From contig JBEBSD010000046.1 of the NCBI GenBank assembly GCA_040394475.1, positions 1 through 49,645 on the forward strand: a stretch of DNA of 49,645 bases, in the 5' to 3' direction. The position numbers and the translations under genes are program-made. The notes under the pieces are model-generated. The model did not search any database and was not told the origin of the DNA. It was given only the letters and a program-made list of their open reading frames with translations. The DNA comes from JBEBSD01 sp040394475 (lineage in GTDB: Bacteria; Bacteroidota; Bacteroidia; Cytophagales; Spirosomataceae). Each line of letters opens with the position of its first letter. The first letter of the stretch is position 1. Of this stretch, positions 9,050-17,216 are shown piece by piece.

Positions 9050-9868
9050 ATGATGAAAAAATACTTTAAAATAGCGAGTCTTCTGGTTTTGACGGGAATC
9101 GTTTTTCTTTCCTGCGAAGAGCAGCGGATTGAATTTGAAGGCCCGGATTACGTCCGCTTTACAGACACCACCCTGGTTTTTAAGGAAAGCCACAGCCTGA
9201 TGGTGCCGGTACGGGTACACCTGGTAGGAAAACCCCGGACCGAACCGATAACGGTGAGCTACAGCGTTAGCGGAACAGCCATAGAAGGGCGGGATTATAC
9301 CATTGAAGGGCCGGACCGGACCGTAACGATCCCCGCCAATAGTTTTTTCGGGACCATCCCGGTCAACTTTATCAACAATTCCAACAATATTCTGCGTACT
9401 CAGGAAATTATTTTTAGTCTGAGAGCGGTCAGCGGCGGTGACGATAACGCGGCCATTCAGACGGGGACGGGAAAAAATAACCTGCTTGGAAGCTCGCTGC
9501 GTCTGACGATACAGGACGATTGTCTGTTCGGTGGATTTTATACAGGTAAACGGGCCGGCTATACAGGACAGGTGAAAGATGTGGAGATAACGAGCACCAA
9601 TTGTACGGACTATTTGCTTTCCAATTGGAATATCGGGATCCTGAGCTTTAATGCAGACAGACTGACGCTGCAATTTACCGATAACGGCGATAATTCCATT
9701 ACCATTCCCAGTCAGTTCAATGGTTTCCTGGGAGATACCCTGATGGGCAACGGTGCATGGGATCCCAGGACCCGGGATATTGTGCTGAATGTGATGATTA
9801 AAACGGAAACCGAAGCCGGTAAGGATACGTTGATAACGATTCCGCAATTGACCTATACGGTCCGCTGA
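9050..9868 (+). CDS. Surface lipoprotein with Calx-β-like/DUF4843-like domain
   Basis: Lipoprotein starting MMKKYFKIA with lipobox VFLSC. The first half (roughly residues 30-150) reads as a β-sandwich with the EGRDYTIEGPDRTVTIPAN pattern of Calx-β-like repeats and of DUF4843 lipoproteins, which often follow SusC/SusD genes. The second half, after an isolated DDCLFGGFYTG, is a β-rich region I do not recognise. It probably joins the SusCD complex at the surface as an accessory binding or capping protein; that is inference from position. The frame is open upstream to 8966, inside the susD-like gene, but that extension lacks a signal peptide, so I start at ATG 9050 (ATG 9053 is equally possible). 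Confidence 0.7.
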   Translation: MMKKYFKIASLLVLTGIVFLSCEEQRIEFEGPDYVRFTDTTLVFKESHSLMVPVRVHLVGKPRTEPITVSYSVSGTAIEGRDYTIEGPDRTVTIPANSFFGTIPVNFINNSNNILRTQEIIFSLRAVSGGDDNAAIQTGTGKNNLLGSSLRLTIQDDCLFGGFYTGKRAGYTGQVKDVEITSTNCTDYLLSNWNIGILSFNADRLTLQFTDNGDNSITIPSQFNGFLGDTLMGNGAWDPRTRDIVLNVMIKTETEAGKDTLITIPQLTYTVR

Positions 9869-9877
9869 TGGGTAGTT

Positions 9878-9937
9878 GTCGGGAGTCGGCTATCGGCTGG
9901 CTATCAGCTATCGGAAGTCAGCTGTCGGCTGTTGGAA
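9878..9937. repeat. Heptanucleotide array B, inverted orientation, inside the operon
   Basis: On the + strand the units read GTCGGGA, GTCGGCT, ATCGGCT, ATCAGCT and so on, the reverse complement of the NNCYGAY family. Eight heptads with one 4-nt interruption (GGCT at 9899-9902). It sits in the 119-nt gap between the third and fourth genes of the SusCD operon, where the other gaps are only 6-21 nt. Confidence 0.8.
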
Positions 9938-9987
9938 GGTTGATCTGTATGAATCGGCGTAGTCTGTGGTGTTGAATTTTCGGAAAA

Positions 9988-10521
9988 ATGAAAAACGAAA
10001 AAACAGTTTTGATGAAACCCCTACTGATAATAATACTGCTGTTTTCTGTTTTGGGAATTGCGGGATGTGCGGAAAAATGGGAGCCTAAGCCGCTTACGGT
10101 TACGGAGCTGATTGCCGGGAAAGAAAAGAAGGTCTGGAAATTTTATGCGATCGAAGTGATCGACGAAGGAGAGCTGGACGGCCCCTATTCCGCCAGTGAT
10201 CTGTACCAGACCTGTGACCGTGATAATGAGTATATCTTTTACAACAACGAGGAAAAGTTATACGAGTATACCGGCGGCGCGATCAAGTGCAACAACGGTG
10301 ATCCGGATGTATTGCTTGAACATTCGTGGAGCTATACAACGGCCAATGCAACCTTCGAATTTGCGCTCCCGATCAATTTGTTCGGAGCGTTGTATATTTT
10401 GCCCTTCACCGTAAAAAAGCTGGCGGCGGACGAGATGATACTGGAAATTTATTTTGATAATTTATATCAGGACGGTACTGACGCAAGTTACCGCGTTACC
10501 CTGAGGTCTACCGATTATTAA
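9988..10521 (+). CDS. Lipocalin-like lipoprotein
   Basis: 177-aa lipoprotein with lipobox GIAGC (Cys27). The mature part has alternating β-strands with KVWKFYAIEVIDEG near the start, CDRDNEYIFYNNEEKLYEYTGG, LEHSWSYTTANATFEFAL and KKLAADEMILEIYFD, the pattern of Bacteroidota lipocalin-like (DUF4595/Lipocalin_4-type) surface proteins. The exact Pfam family was not checked. Two cysteines (in TCDRD and KCNNG) may form a disulphide. A second possible start is the Met at residue 9. It lies 6 nt before the metalloprotease gene, so the two are almost certainly co-translated. Role: probably an accessory ligand-binding member of the uptake system; inferred from context. Confidence 0.65.
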   Translation: MKNEKTVLMKPLLIIILLFSVLGIAGCAEKWEPKPLTVTELIAGKEKKVWKFYAIEVIDEGELDGPYSASDLYQTCDRDNEYIFYNNEEKLYEYTGGAIKCNNGDPDVLLEHSWSYTTANATFEFALPINLFGALYILPFTVKKLAADEMILEIYFDNLYQDGTDASYRVTLRSTDY

Positions 10522-10527
10522 TTCGCC

Positions 10528-12882
10528 ATGAGATTTTTACTGACCCTATGCTGGCTGTGCCTTTTCTCCACTGCGCTTGTAGCACAGAAAGTCGAACAAT
10601 GCCTGACCATGCCGATGGACAGCGCGCTCAGGGCCCGTTTTCCGGGATTGGGAACACTGGACCAATTCGAATCGGTTTTGCAGCAGCGGATCCGGGACCG
10701 GCAGGCATTGCAGCTTGCCGGAAGGGTGACCGACGAAGTGGTCGTGATTCCGGTCGTGGTGCACGTGGTGCACAATGGTGACCCTGTGGGCTCTGGAAAC
10801 AATATCAGCCGGGACCAGGTGATTTCCCAGATCGAAACCCTTAATGAGGATTTCCGTAAGGCGGCCAATACGCCCGGTCATAATAGCCATTCCCGGGGAG
10901 CCGATGCCGAAATTGAATTTCAGCTGGCGGTAATCAATCCTCAGGGACAAATGATGGCCGAACCCGGGATCAACCGGATTTCGGGTGGCCGGTCGAGCTG
11001 GAGCCGGGACCAGATCGAGAATCTGAAAACCTATACCATCTGGGATCCTACGCTGTATTATAATGTATGGGTGGTCCCGATTGAGACCAGCGGTAGTACG
11101 CAATTATTGGGATATGCCCAATTCCCGGTGCAGTCGGGCCTTAGCGGGATCCCGGAAAGCGGCGTGGCTAATACCGATGGTGTAGTCGTGCATTCTGCGG
11201 CATTCGGGAACTCCAGGAAAGGTAGCTTCCCCAATTTGTCGGCGCCTAATAATATGGGACGGACACTCACCCATGAAACCGGCCACTGGCTGGGGCTGAG
11301 GCATATCTGGGGAGACGCCAATTGCGGGAATGATTTTTGCGACGATACTCCCCCGCAGGCATCCGAAAGCCGGGGGTGCCCGACAGGCAGACAGAGTTGC
11401 GGTAACCTGAATATGGTACAAAACTATATGGATTATTCCGATGACGCCTGTATGAATATCTTTACCCTGGACCAAAAGACCAGGATGCGTACAGTTTTGG
11501 CGAGCAGCCCGCGACGCCGCGAGCTGCTGACGTCGAATGTGCTGGGCAATACGGTGGGGGGCGTTCCGGTAGCCCGTTTTACGTCCGACCGGCAACAGGT
11601 GTTGCTGGATGGGCAGGTACAGTATACCGATATCTCGCTAAATGCACCTGCCAGCTGGAAATGGACATTTGAAGGGGGGACACCGGCCACTTCAACCGAG
11701 CGGAATCCGGTAGTGACGTATTCCACAGCCGGAACCTATGCCACCGACCTTACGGTAACCAACAGCCATGGGACGCATACAGTTTCAAGGGGTGGTTACA
11801 TAGAAGTACTGAATGCGGGCCAGTGTTCCGAGCAAACTAATTTTGCCGGGACACCTACATTGCTGAAGGATGAGAGCGGCGGATATGTGGCCGGTCAGAA
11901 CGGTGCCAAGACAAGGGCAGTGTCTGAATATTTCGAAAATACATTGGGCTATACGTCGGTCAGCAGCACGGAGATGAAATTTGGAAAAGTGTTCGCAAAA
12001 GATGGTGCACTGACTGAGGCAGTGGTGAACGTGGTGGTATGGAACGCACGCGGGTTTCAGGGAGGGCCGGGATCCATTCTCGAATATAAAGAGGTGCCTC
12101 TCCGACAGATTCAGGACGATGTGGCCCATAGCCGGGCAACGAAAGTGATTTTCAACCGGGAGGTGCCTGTGTCGGGAAGGGCGTTTCACATCGGTTTTGA
12201 AATCGTCTATGAAGGGGATACCGTGGCGTTATACACTACCCGGGACGGAGAATCACTCACCGGGACTTCCTGGCGGCAGGATGCCTCCGGTGAATGGGAC
12301 CTGAATCTCCGGGCAAACGGGTTGAATATTGCGCATCATGTAGAAGTCCTATACGGGATGAAACCTTCGGTACAGGTGGTGGGATCTTCCCTTTTCATTA
12401 ATCCCGGGGAGGCGGTTACCTTACAGGCCAGCGGCGCCGGGATTTATAACTGGGAACTGAACAACAACATGAACACCACCTTAGGCCCCCTGGTAACGGT
12501 TCGGCCTGCCGCGACGCAAACCTATACCGTGGTGGGTTCCGGGACTGACGTTTGTGTCGACTCTGCCTCCATTACCGTATATGTCCGGAATGTTCAGATC
12601 ACCGGTAAGGAACCGGTCACAGGATCGCTGGCGGGAACAACGGTCATTCATCCAAACCCGGCGACCAGTCAATGGCAGATTGCCATGACCAATCCGCTGC
12701 GTGGAAAAGGACTTATCCGGGTGATGACGGCGGGCGGGGCCGAATTGCGGGCTATCCCCATTGAGAAAATAAGTGATGACTTCGCATACACCGTGGAGAT
12801 ACGCACATTGCCTGCCGGCCTGTACCTGCTGGAAATAGGCGTGGGTGAGGAGCAGCTGATCAAAAGGGTTGTTAAATACTGA
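10528..12882 (+). CDS. Secreted M43 (pappalysin-type) metalloprotease, PKD and T9SS sorting domains
   Basis: 784-aa exported zinc protease. A signal peptide ends near TALVAQ. The catalytic domain carries the metzincin motif HETGHWLGLRH (His249, Glu250, His253, His259), followed by GDANCGNDFCDDTPPQ, as in cytophagalysin/ulilysin-like M43 proteases, and the Met-turn region NYMDYSDDACMNIFT. A PKD domain spans roughly residues 347-427. A β-rich segment and an Ig-like domain (about 614-690) follow. The last ~80 residues form a type IX secretion C-terminal sorting domain (IHPNPATSQW ... AGLYLLEI ... LIKRVVKY). It is the last gene of the SusCD operon and meets the next gene tail to tail with 12 nt between. 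It likely makes peptides for the adjacent transporter; that link is inference. Confidence 0.92.
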   Translation: MRFLLTLCWLCLFSTALVAQKVEQCLTMPMDSALRARFPGLGTLDQFESVLQQRIRDRQALQLAGRVTDEVVVIPVVVHVVHNGDPVGSGNNISRDQVISQIETLNEDFRKAANTPGHNSHSRGADAEIEFQLAVINPQGQMMAEPGINRISGGRSSWSRDQIENLKTYTIWDPTLYYNVWVVPIETSGSTQLLGYAQFPVQSGLSGIPESGVANTDGVVVHSAAFGNSRKGSFPNLSAPNNMGRTLTHETGHWLGLRHIWGDANCGNDFCDDTPPQASESRGCPTGRQSCGNLNMVQNYMDYSDDACMNIFTLDQKTRMRTVLASSPRRRELLTSNVLGNTVGGVPVARFTSDRQQVLLDGQVQYTDISLNAPASWKWTFEGGTPATSTERNPVVTYSTAGTYATDLTVTNSHGTHTVSRGGYIEVLNAGQCSEQTNFAGTPTLLKDESGGYVAGQNGAKTRAVSEYFENTLGYTSVSSTEMKFGKVFAKDGALTEAVVNVVVWNARGFQGGPGSILEYKEVPLRQIQDDVAHSRATKVIFNREVPVSGRAFHIGFEIVYEGDTVALYTTRDGESLTGTSWRQDASGEWDLNLRANGLNIAHHVEVLYGMKPSVQVVGSSLFINPGEAVTLQASGAGIYNWELNNNMNTTLGPLVTVRPAATQTYTVVGSGTDVCVDSASITVYVRNVQITGKEPVTGSLAGTTVIHPNPATSQWQIAMTNPLRGKGLIRVMTAGGAELRAIPIEKISDDFAYTVEIRTLPAGLYLLEIGVGEEQLIKRVVKY

Positions 12883-12894
12883 AGGCGAGAAACG

Positions 12895-13806
12895 CTACAG
12901 GGCTTCTGCCAGGGCTTTCATTTTCTGCAGTCCCGTTTGAGCGACTTCCTGAGCAGGTTGCCCGTAGTAAGTAGCATTGAAGAGCTCCAGTGAAATGATT
13001 ACCGGTTTTTCCGGGTTCCGGATGGTGCGCAATACCTCCTTGAGGGGAGCAATACCGTCACCGGTATACACCCTGTCGGCGTCTTTCATCATTTCCCGGG
13101 AAGGGCTGGCCGGATAGTCGTTTACATGAAAGATCTCTACCAGGGGCTTTCCGACATACCCCAGTTGCGCGTGGCCCGAACCGCCTTTGTACAGATGGTA
13201 GACATCCAGCAACAACCGGGCATCCGGGTGGCCTGCTTCGGTGGCTACATAAAGTACTTCACTGAGCCGGCTGAGATTTTTAGAAAATCCCCATAATTCC
13301 AGGTGAGGAACGACACCGGTTGCCGCTCCTGTTTCCAGGATAGCGCGGTAACGTTCCGCTGCAACACGCAGGTCCAGTGGATCGCCCTCAGTAGCGCCCA
13401 TAGGCGGGGCTGCAATGCGAAGGCAGCCGATTTCACGCAGTTGCTCCATCTCTGCTTTCAGCTGATCGAGTCCTTTCCGGCGTTTTTCCGTATCATCAAT
13501 AATCCAGGGGGCAAAACCGATTGCATTTTCCGGTGTAATACCCAGGTCTCCCAGCAGGCGCCGGGTGTCTGCGAAACTATTCCCCGCTTTCAGCCAGTCC
13601 TGAAACGTATTGATCCAGATTTCGACTGAGCGGAAACCCGCCTGGGCCGCGACCTCGAGTTCTTTCCGGAATCCCAGCTTTTGCCCGCGGATCGTACTCA
13701 TGTTCAGACAATAGGTAAAAGAGGGAGAAGGGGCAGGAGCGGGGGTAATCATAGCGGTACTTCCAATTCCTGTGATGACGGTAGTTAATGCTTCCCGGCG
13801 GTTCAT
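12895..13806 (-). CDS. Exported sugar phosphate isomerase/epimerase-like TIM-barrel protein
   Basis: 303-aa protein of the xylose isomerase-like TIM-barrel (AP_endonuc_2) superfamily. Supporting stretches are LEVAAQAGFRSVEIWINTF near the N-terminus, PHLELWGFSKNLSRL with a candidate metal Glu, RLLLDVYHLYKGG, and EIFHVNDYPASP with the typical metal His/Asp. The N-terminus MNRREALTTVITGIGS followed by Ala/Pro-rich residues looks like a Tat-type or lipid-free export signal (RR near residue 3), common for this family in Bacteroidota. Substrate is unknown (sugars or inositols are typical). It converges with the protease gene, and a DUF4197 gene lies upstream on the same strand about 150 nt away, probably a separate unit. 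Confidence 0.78.
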   Translation of the reverse strand: MNRREALTTVITGIGSTAMITPAPAPSPSFTYCLNMSTIRGQKLGFRKELEVAAQAGFRSVEIWINTFQDWLKAGNSFADTRRLLGDLGITPENAIGFAPWIIDDTEKRRKGLDQLKAEMEQLREIGCLRIAAPPMGATEGDPLDLRVAAERYRAILETGAATGVVPHLELWGFSKNLSRLSEVLYVATEAGHPDARLLLDVYHLYKGGSGHAQLGYVGKPLVEIFHVNDYPASPSREMMKDADRVYTGDGIAPLKEVLRTIRNPEKPVIISLELFNATYYGQPAQEVAQTGLQKMKALAEAL

Positions 13807-13958
13807 GCAAATCCTGTTTTGATAAGGCTGGTTGCGCGGTCATACAGCACAACCGGTTTATGCAGCGGATAAACCGGTGAAAGCGGCTGGGTATGCCCGG
13901 ATTTGACAGTTAAAGCATAATTGCCCGGATTTCTACTATCCGGGCAGCGCCCCCGGGG

Positions 13959-14687
13959 TTAATTTCCAAACACCTTTTGTAAAACAGTGCTGACCCGGGC
14001 AGCCGGATTTTCCCGGATCTTCTTTTCTTCATCGGCTACCAGCAGGTACAGCCCGTCCATCGCCTTTTGCGTAGCGTATTGCTTCAGGTCCGGATTGATT
14101 TTCTTTACCAGGGGTACCTTGTTATAGGCGGTAACCAGTTCGGTATAGTATTTGGTGGCGTCATTCTGGTTCAGCGCGCTATCCACTACGGGATAAAAAG
14201 CCTTATATAGTTCTTGGTTAGTGGTTCTTTTCAGGTAGGCAGTTGCGGCGGAATCGGGGCCCTTCAGGATACCCAGTGCATCGGTGATGGTCATGGAGGT
14301 GATGGCGCTTGCAAAGACCGGAACCGCTTTCTTGGCGGCGTCTTCCGCTGAACGGTTAAGGGAAACAACAAATTTATCGACCTGGTCTCCCAACCCGATT
14401 TTACGTAAGGTTGCCTCCGCTTTTTGGATTTCGGGCGGCAGCAACAACTTGATGGCCTCGTTTTTTAAATACCCGTCAAGGGATGAAGCCTTACCGGCCC
14501 CGTTCTGGATCCCAACCTTCAAGGCTTCTTTTAAACCACTTACAATGTCCGATTCGGCAAGGTTGCCGCCGCTTTGTGAACCGCCGCTATTCAATACTTT
14601 CCCGATGGTTTTGTTCAACTGTGCCTGACCCGGGATGACAAGCATCCCTGAAAGACAGAAAGTAAGGAGATAAGCAAGGTATTTCAT
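13959..14687 (-). CDS. DUF4197 domain protein, paralogue 1
   Basis: 242-aa exported protein beginning MKYLAYLLTFCLSGM with cleavage near PGQAQ. The body matches DUF4197: GLKEALKVGIQNGAGKAS, LLLPPEIQKAEATLRKIGLG, LNRSAEDAAKKAVPVF, ITSMTITDALGILKG and a C-terminal YLLVADEEKKIRENPAARVS. Function is unknown. It is about 60% identical by eye to the neighbouring gene at 14980-15741, so the two arose by tandem duplication. The reading frame continues upstream to 14939, but those 84 codons are the translated heptanucleotide array C (7-residue units such as SVIGYQL), so I place the start at ATG 14687. Confidence 0.88.
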   Translation of the reverse strand: MKYLAYLLTFCLSGMLVIPGQAQLNKTIGKVLNSGGSQSGGNLAESDIVSGLKEALKVGIQNGAGKASSLDGYLKNEAIKLLLPPEIQKAEATLRKIGLGDQVDKFVVSLNRSAEDAAKKAVPVFASAITSMTITDALGILKGPDSAATAYLKRTTNQELYKAFYPVVDSALNQNDATKYYTELVTAYNKVPLVKKINPDLKQYATQKAMDGLYLLVADEEKKIRENPAARVSTVLQKVFGN

Positions 14688-14765
14688 AGGTGTTAAATTT
14701 AGTTTATTCGTATTTTTTGGAGTCCGGCACCACAGCTTACACAAACAAATAGCCAATCCTCCATC

Positions 14766-14926
14766 AGCTGACTTCAGATAGCCGATCGCTGACTCCTGAT
14801 AGCCGACCTCCGATAGCTGATAGCCGATCACCGACCTCCGATAGCGGATCGCCGACCTCCGATAGCTGATAGCCGACAGCTGACCTCCGATAGCCGATCG
14901 CTGACTTCCGACAGCCAACTCCCGAC
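14766..14926. repeat. Heptanucleotide array C, 23 in-phase units
   Basis: 161 bp that divide exactly into 23 heptads with no insertion or deletion. Units are AGCCGAT/C, AGCTGAT/C, CTCCGAT, CGCTGAC, CGCCGAC, CACCGAC, TTCCGAC and similar; positions 4-7 (C/T, G, A, T/C) are nearly invariant and the first two bases vary. A degenerate stretch extends left to about 14751. Because 7 is not a multiple of 3, each frame reads through all three codon phases, giving a 7-residue peptide period. It separates the two DUF4197 genes. There are no spacers, so it is not CRISPR. Confidence 0.92.
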
Positions 14927-14979
14927 CGCGCCTATTCAAATAACCCCGTTAACAGGAAAAATGTTGTTGCGTGCAACAG

Positions 14980-15741
14980 TTAATTTTCCTGGTTCAGATA
15001 GGGAGTGTAAGTCCCGGAAGGCTGCGCCTGGCCCTGTTGTTGCCCGCCGAAGACCTTCCGCAGCAGCGCGCTGACCCGTGCTACCGGGTCTTTCCGGATC
15101 TTCTTCTCTTCTTCAGCTACCAATAAAAAGAGTCCGTCAATGGCCTTGTTGGTGGCGTATCTTTTCAGGTCCGGATCTACTTTCTGTACAAAAGGCAGCT
15201 TGTTATAGGTCGTCACGATATCGGTATAGTACCTGGTGGCCTGGTTGAGCTGCAAGGTACTGTCGACTACCGGATAAAAACTGTTGAAGAGTGCCACACC
15301 GGAAGTACGGCGCAGGTAGGCCGTTGCAGCAGTATCGGAGCCGTTGAGAATCCCGAGAGCGTCATTGATGGTCATCGAAGTGATAGCGGTAAAGAAAACG
15401 GGCCTCGCTTTTTTGGCGGCATCTTCAGCGGCCCGGTTAAGCGAAAGAATGAATTTGTCCACTTCCCCTCCCAATCCGACCTGGCGAAGGGCATTCTCGA
15501 CTTTTTGCGCCTCCGGAGGCATCAGTATTTTGATGAGAGAATTTCCAAAATAACCGTTTACCTGTGAGGCCTGTGCAGCGCCATTGCTGATCCCGATCCG
15601 AAGGGCTTCTTTGAGCCCCTGTATGATTTCCTGTGTGGTAAGGGCGCCTCCCGATGCACCACTGTTCTGAAGAACCGTTCCCAGGGTAGCACATCCTAAT
15701 GTAATGGAAATCAGGCCCGTGAATAGAATTATTTTACGCAT
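14980..15741 (-). CDS. DUF4197 domain lipoprotein, paralogue 2
   Basis: 253-aa DUF4197 protein, the upstream member of a tandem pair. Its leader ends in a lipobox-like ITLGC (Cys17), whereas paralogue 1 has an ordinary secretory signal, so the two may be anchored differently. Shared blocks are GLKEALRIGISNGAAQAS, LMPPEAQKVENALRQVGLG, LNRAAEDAAKKARPVFF, ITSMTINDALGILNG and EEEKKIRKDPVARVS. It adds a Gln-rich, low-complexity tail (GGQQQGQAQPSGTY) not present in paralogue 1. Function is unknown; the family is found widely in proteobacteria and Bacteroidota as a periplasmic helical protein. Confidence 0.88.
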   Translation of the reverse strand: MRKIILFTGLISITLGCATLGTVLQNSGASGGALTTQEIIQGLKEALRIGISNGAAQASQVNGYFGNSLIKILMPPEAQKVENALRQVGLGGEVDKFILSLNRAAEDAAKKARPVFFTAITSMTINDALGILNGSDTAATAYLRRTSGVALFNSFYPVVDSTLQLNQATRYYTDIVTTYNKLPFVQKVDPDLKRYATNKAIDGLFLLVAEEEKKIRKDPVARVSALLRKVFGGQQQGQAQPSGTYTPYLNQEN

Positions 15742-15903
15742 ATTACAGGGTTAATAAGATAACGCCGCCATTCCGTTTGCAGTAGCGGGAACTAAGGTAG
15801 TATTGGTACGTGAATTCACCGAATTGGTAACGGTTATTTTTTCGAAAATAACTCATTTTTATGAGCTTTTACAACGTTTTTCACCGGGGAGCAACGCATT
15901 GTC

Positions 15904-17076
15904 CTATAACAGGAGTCCGGCTATCAGTCCCCCGATAATGATGATATAGGCGGGGATTCGGGTGAAAATAGACAGCATTAAGGTAATGAAAATGGTAACC
16001 AGCGATTGCCATTGGGTAGTAAAGGGAATAAATAGCATAAACGCTGCCGCAATGGTAAGACCGCTGCTGGCCGCATGTATACCTTCCAGGGACGCGCGTA
16101 CCCCTCTGAAAGCTTTCAGCTTGTCCCATATCCGGTAGGCAAAGAAAATCAGGAAGGTTCCGGGCAGGAAAATGCCGGCGGTGGCGAGTACCCCTCCTAA
16201 AATCTGGCCTCCCACGCCATACGGCTGCATTGAAACACTCCCTACATAGGTAGCGATGGAGAAGACTGGCCCCGGCACCACCTGCGTCAATGCCATGCCG
16301 GAAAGGAATTCCTGGTGCGTCAGGTAGTGCTTAAAATCCACAAATTCGGTATACAGCATCGGGATCAGTACCTGCCCTCCTCCGAATACGAGACTGCCGT
16401 TCCGGTAAAAATTTTCAAAGAGCCGGATCGGCAGCGACTGGGTGAACAATCCCAGTGCGGCAACCCCTACCGCAATGCCCGCCCATAAGAAAAGGGGGCG
16501 CCAGTTGATCACCAGGGCGGGTTTGGGAAGCGGAGGGAATTTCCGGAAATTGAGGGAGGAAATGACGGCCCCCAGGACAATCAGGGCCGGTGTCATGTAA
16601 GGGGATGGAAAAAAATAGGCAATGACGGTAGCCAGCAGCATAATCCCCCACCCCTGGGAGTTGTGGATCACTTTATAAGCGATCTTGAATCCGCCGTAGG
16701 CCAGGAAAGCTACCGCCATCGGCGCTACGAATCGTGTAAAGGAAAGGGAGATTTCGTTTTTTTCCAGGTAATGAATTCCGATAGCCGCCAGGATCATAAG
16801 AGTGGTGGCCGGAATCGCCCATACCAGCAATGTCAGATAGGCTAGCTTTCTTCCCCCGATCTTGTACGCCAGCGCCGTCACAGTCTGGGTACTTGACGGA
16901 CCCGGGAGCAGCTGGCAAAGCCCCTGAAGTTCCAGAAGCTCTTTTTCGGTGAGGTATCCGCGCTTTTCCACAAGCCTTTCCAGCATCATCATGAGATGCA
17001 CCTGAGGGCCTCCAAAAGCCGTGCATGCCAGGATGAAGACATCTTTCAGGTATAGGAAATAACGAATCCTGGTCAT
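15904..17076 (-). CDS. chrA: Chromate transporter, two-domain ChrA type
   Basis: 390-aa polytopic membrane protein of the CHR family, which exports chromate or takes part in related oxyanion transport. Both duplicated CHR domains are present. The N-terminal one has FGGPQVHLMMM and LLPGPSSTQTVTALAYKIGG. The C-terminal one has FGGGQVLIPMLYTEFVD and MALTQVVPGPVFSIATYVG. About ten hydrophobic segments. No chrB regulator or chromate reductase is adjacent, so a dedicated chromate operon is not shown. It stands alone: more than 100 nt separate it from both neighbours, and a weak hairpin (CTCAT/ATGAG with a T-rich tail on the minus strand near 15852-15866) may terminate it. Confidence 0.9.
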   Translation of the reverse strand: MTRIRYFLYLKDVFILACTAFGGPQVHLMMMLERLVEKRGYLTEKELLELQGLCQLLPGPSSTQTVTALAYKIGGRKLAYLTLLVWAIPATTLMILAAIGIHYLEKNEISLSFTRFVAPMAVAFLAYGGFKIAYKVIHNSQGWGIMLLATVIAYFFPSPYMTPALIVLGAVISSLNFRKFPPLPKPALVINWRPLFLWAGIAVGVAALGLFTQSLPIRLFENFYRNGSLVFGGGQVLIPMLYTEFVDFKHYLTHQEFLSGMALTQVVPGPVFSIATYVGSVSMQPYGVGGQILGGVLATAGIFLPGTFLIFFAYRIWDKLKAFRGVRASLEGIHAASSGLTIAAAFMLFIPFTTQWQSLVTIFITLMLSIFTRIPAYIIIIGGLIAGLLL

Positions 17077-17216
17077 TGATCAAGAATAGGAGCGATGTCT
17101 GAAAAAAACGGTGTAACCTCAAAGGATGCCAGGCATACCGCGGGCTGGAATGAAACCCTTTATGATGGCTATAACCTCGTTTTTGGGGTATGATTTACTC
17201 TTTTTAACCACCTGAA

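Noticed and set aside
9032..9847. 271-codon antisense frame opposite the Calx-β-like lipoprotein gene
   Set aside because: The sense frame has a lipobox, fits the operon spacing and has a domain pattern; the antisense frame has none of these.
14751..14926. Possible CRISPR array from regular repeats
   Set aside because: Period is 7 nt, with no spacers and no cas genes; units are degenerate tandem heptads.
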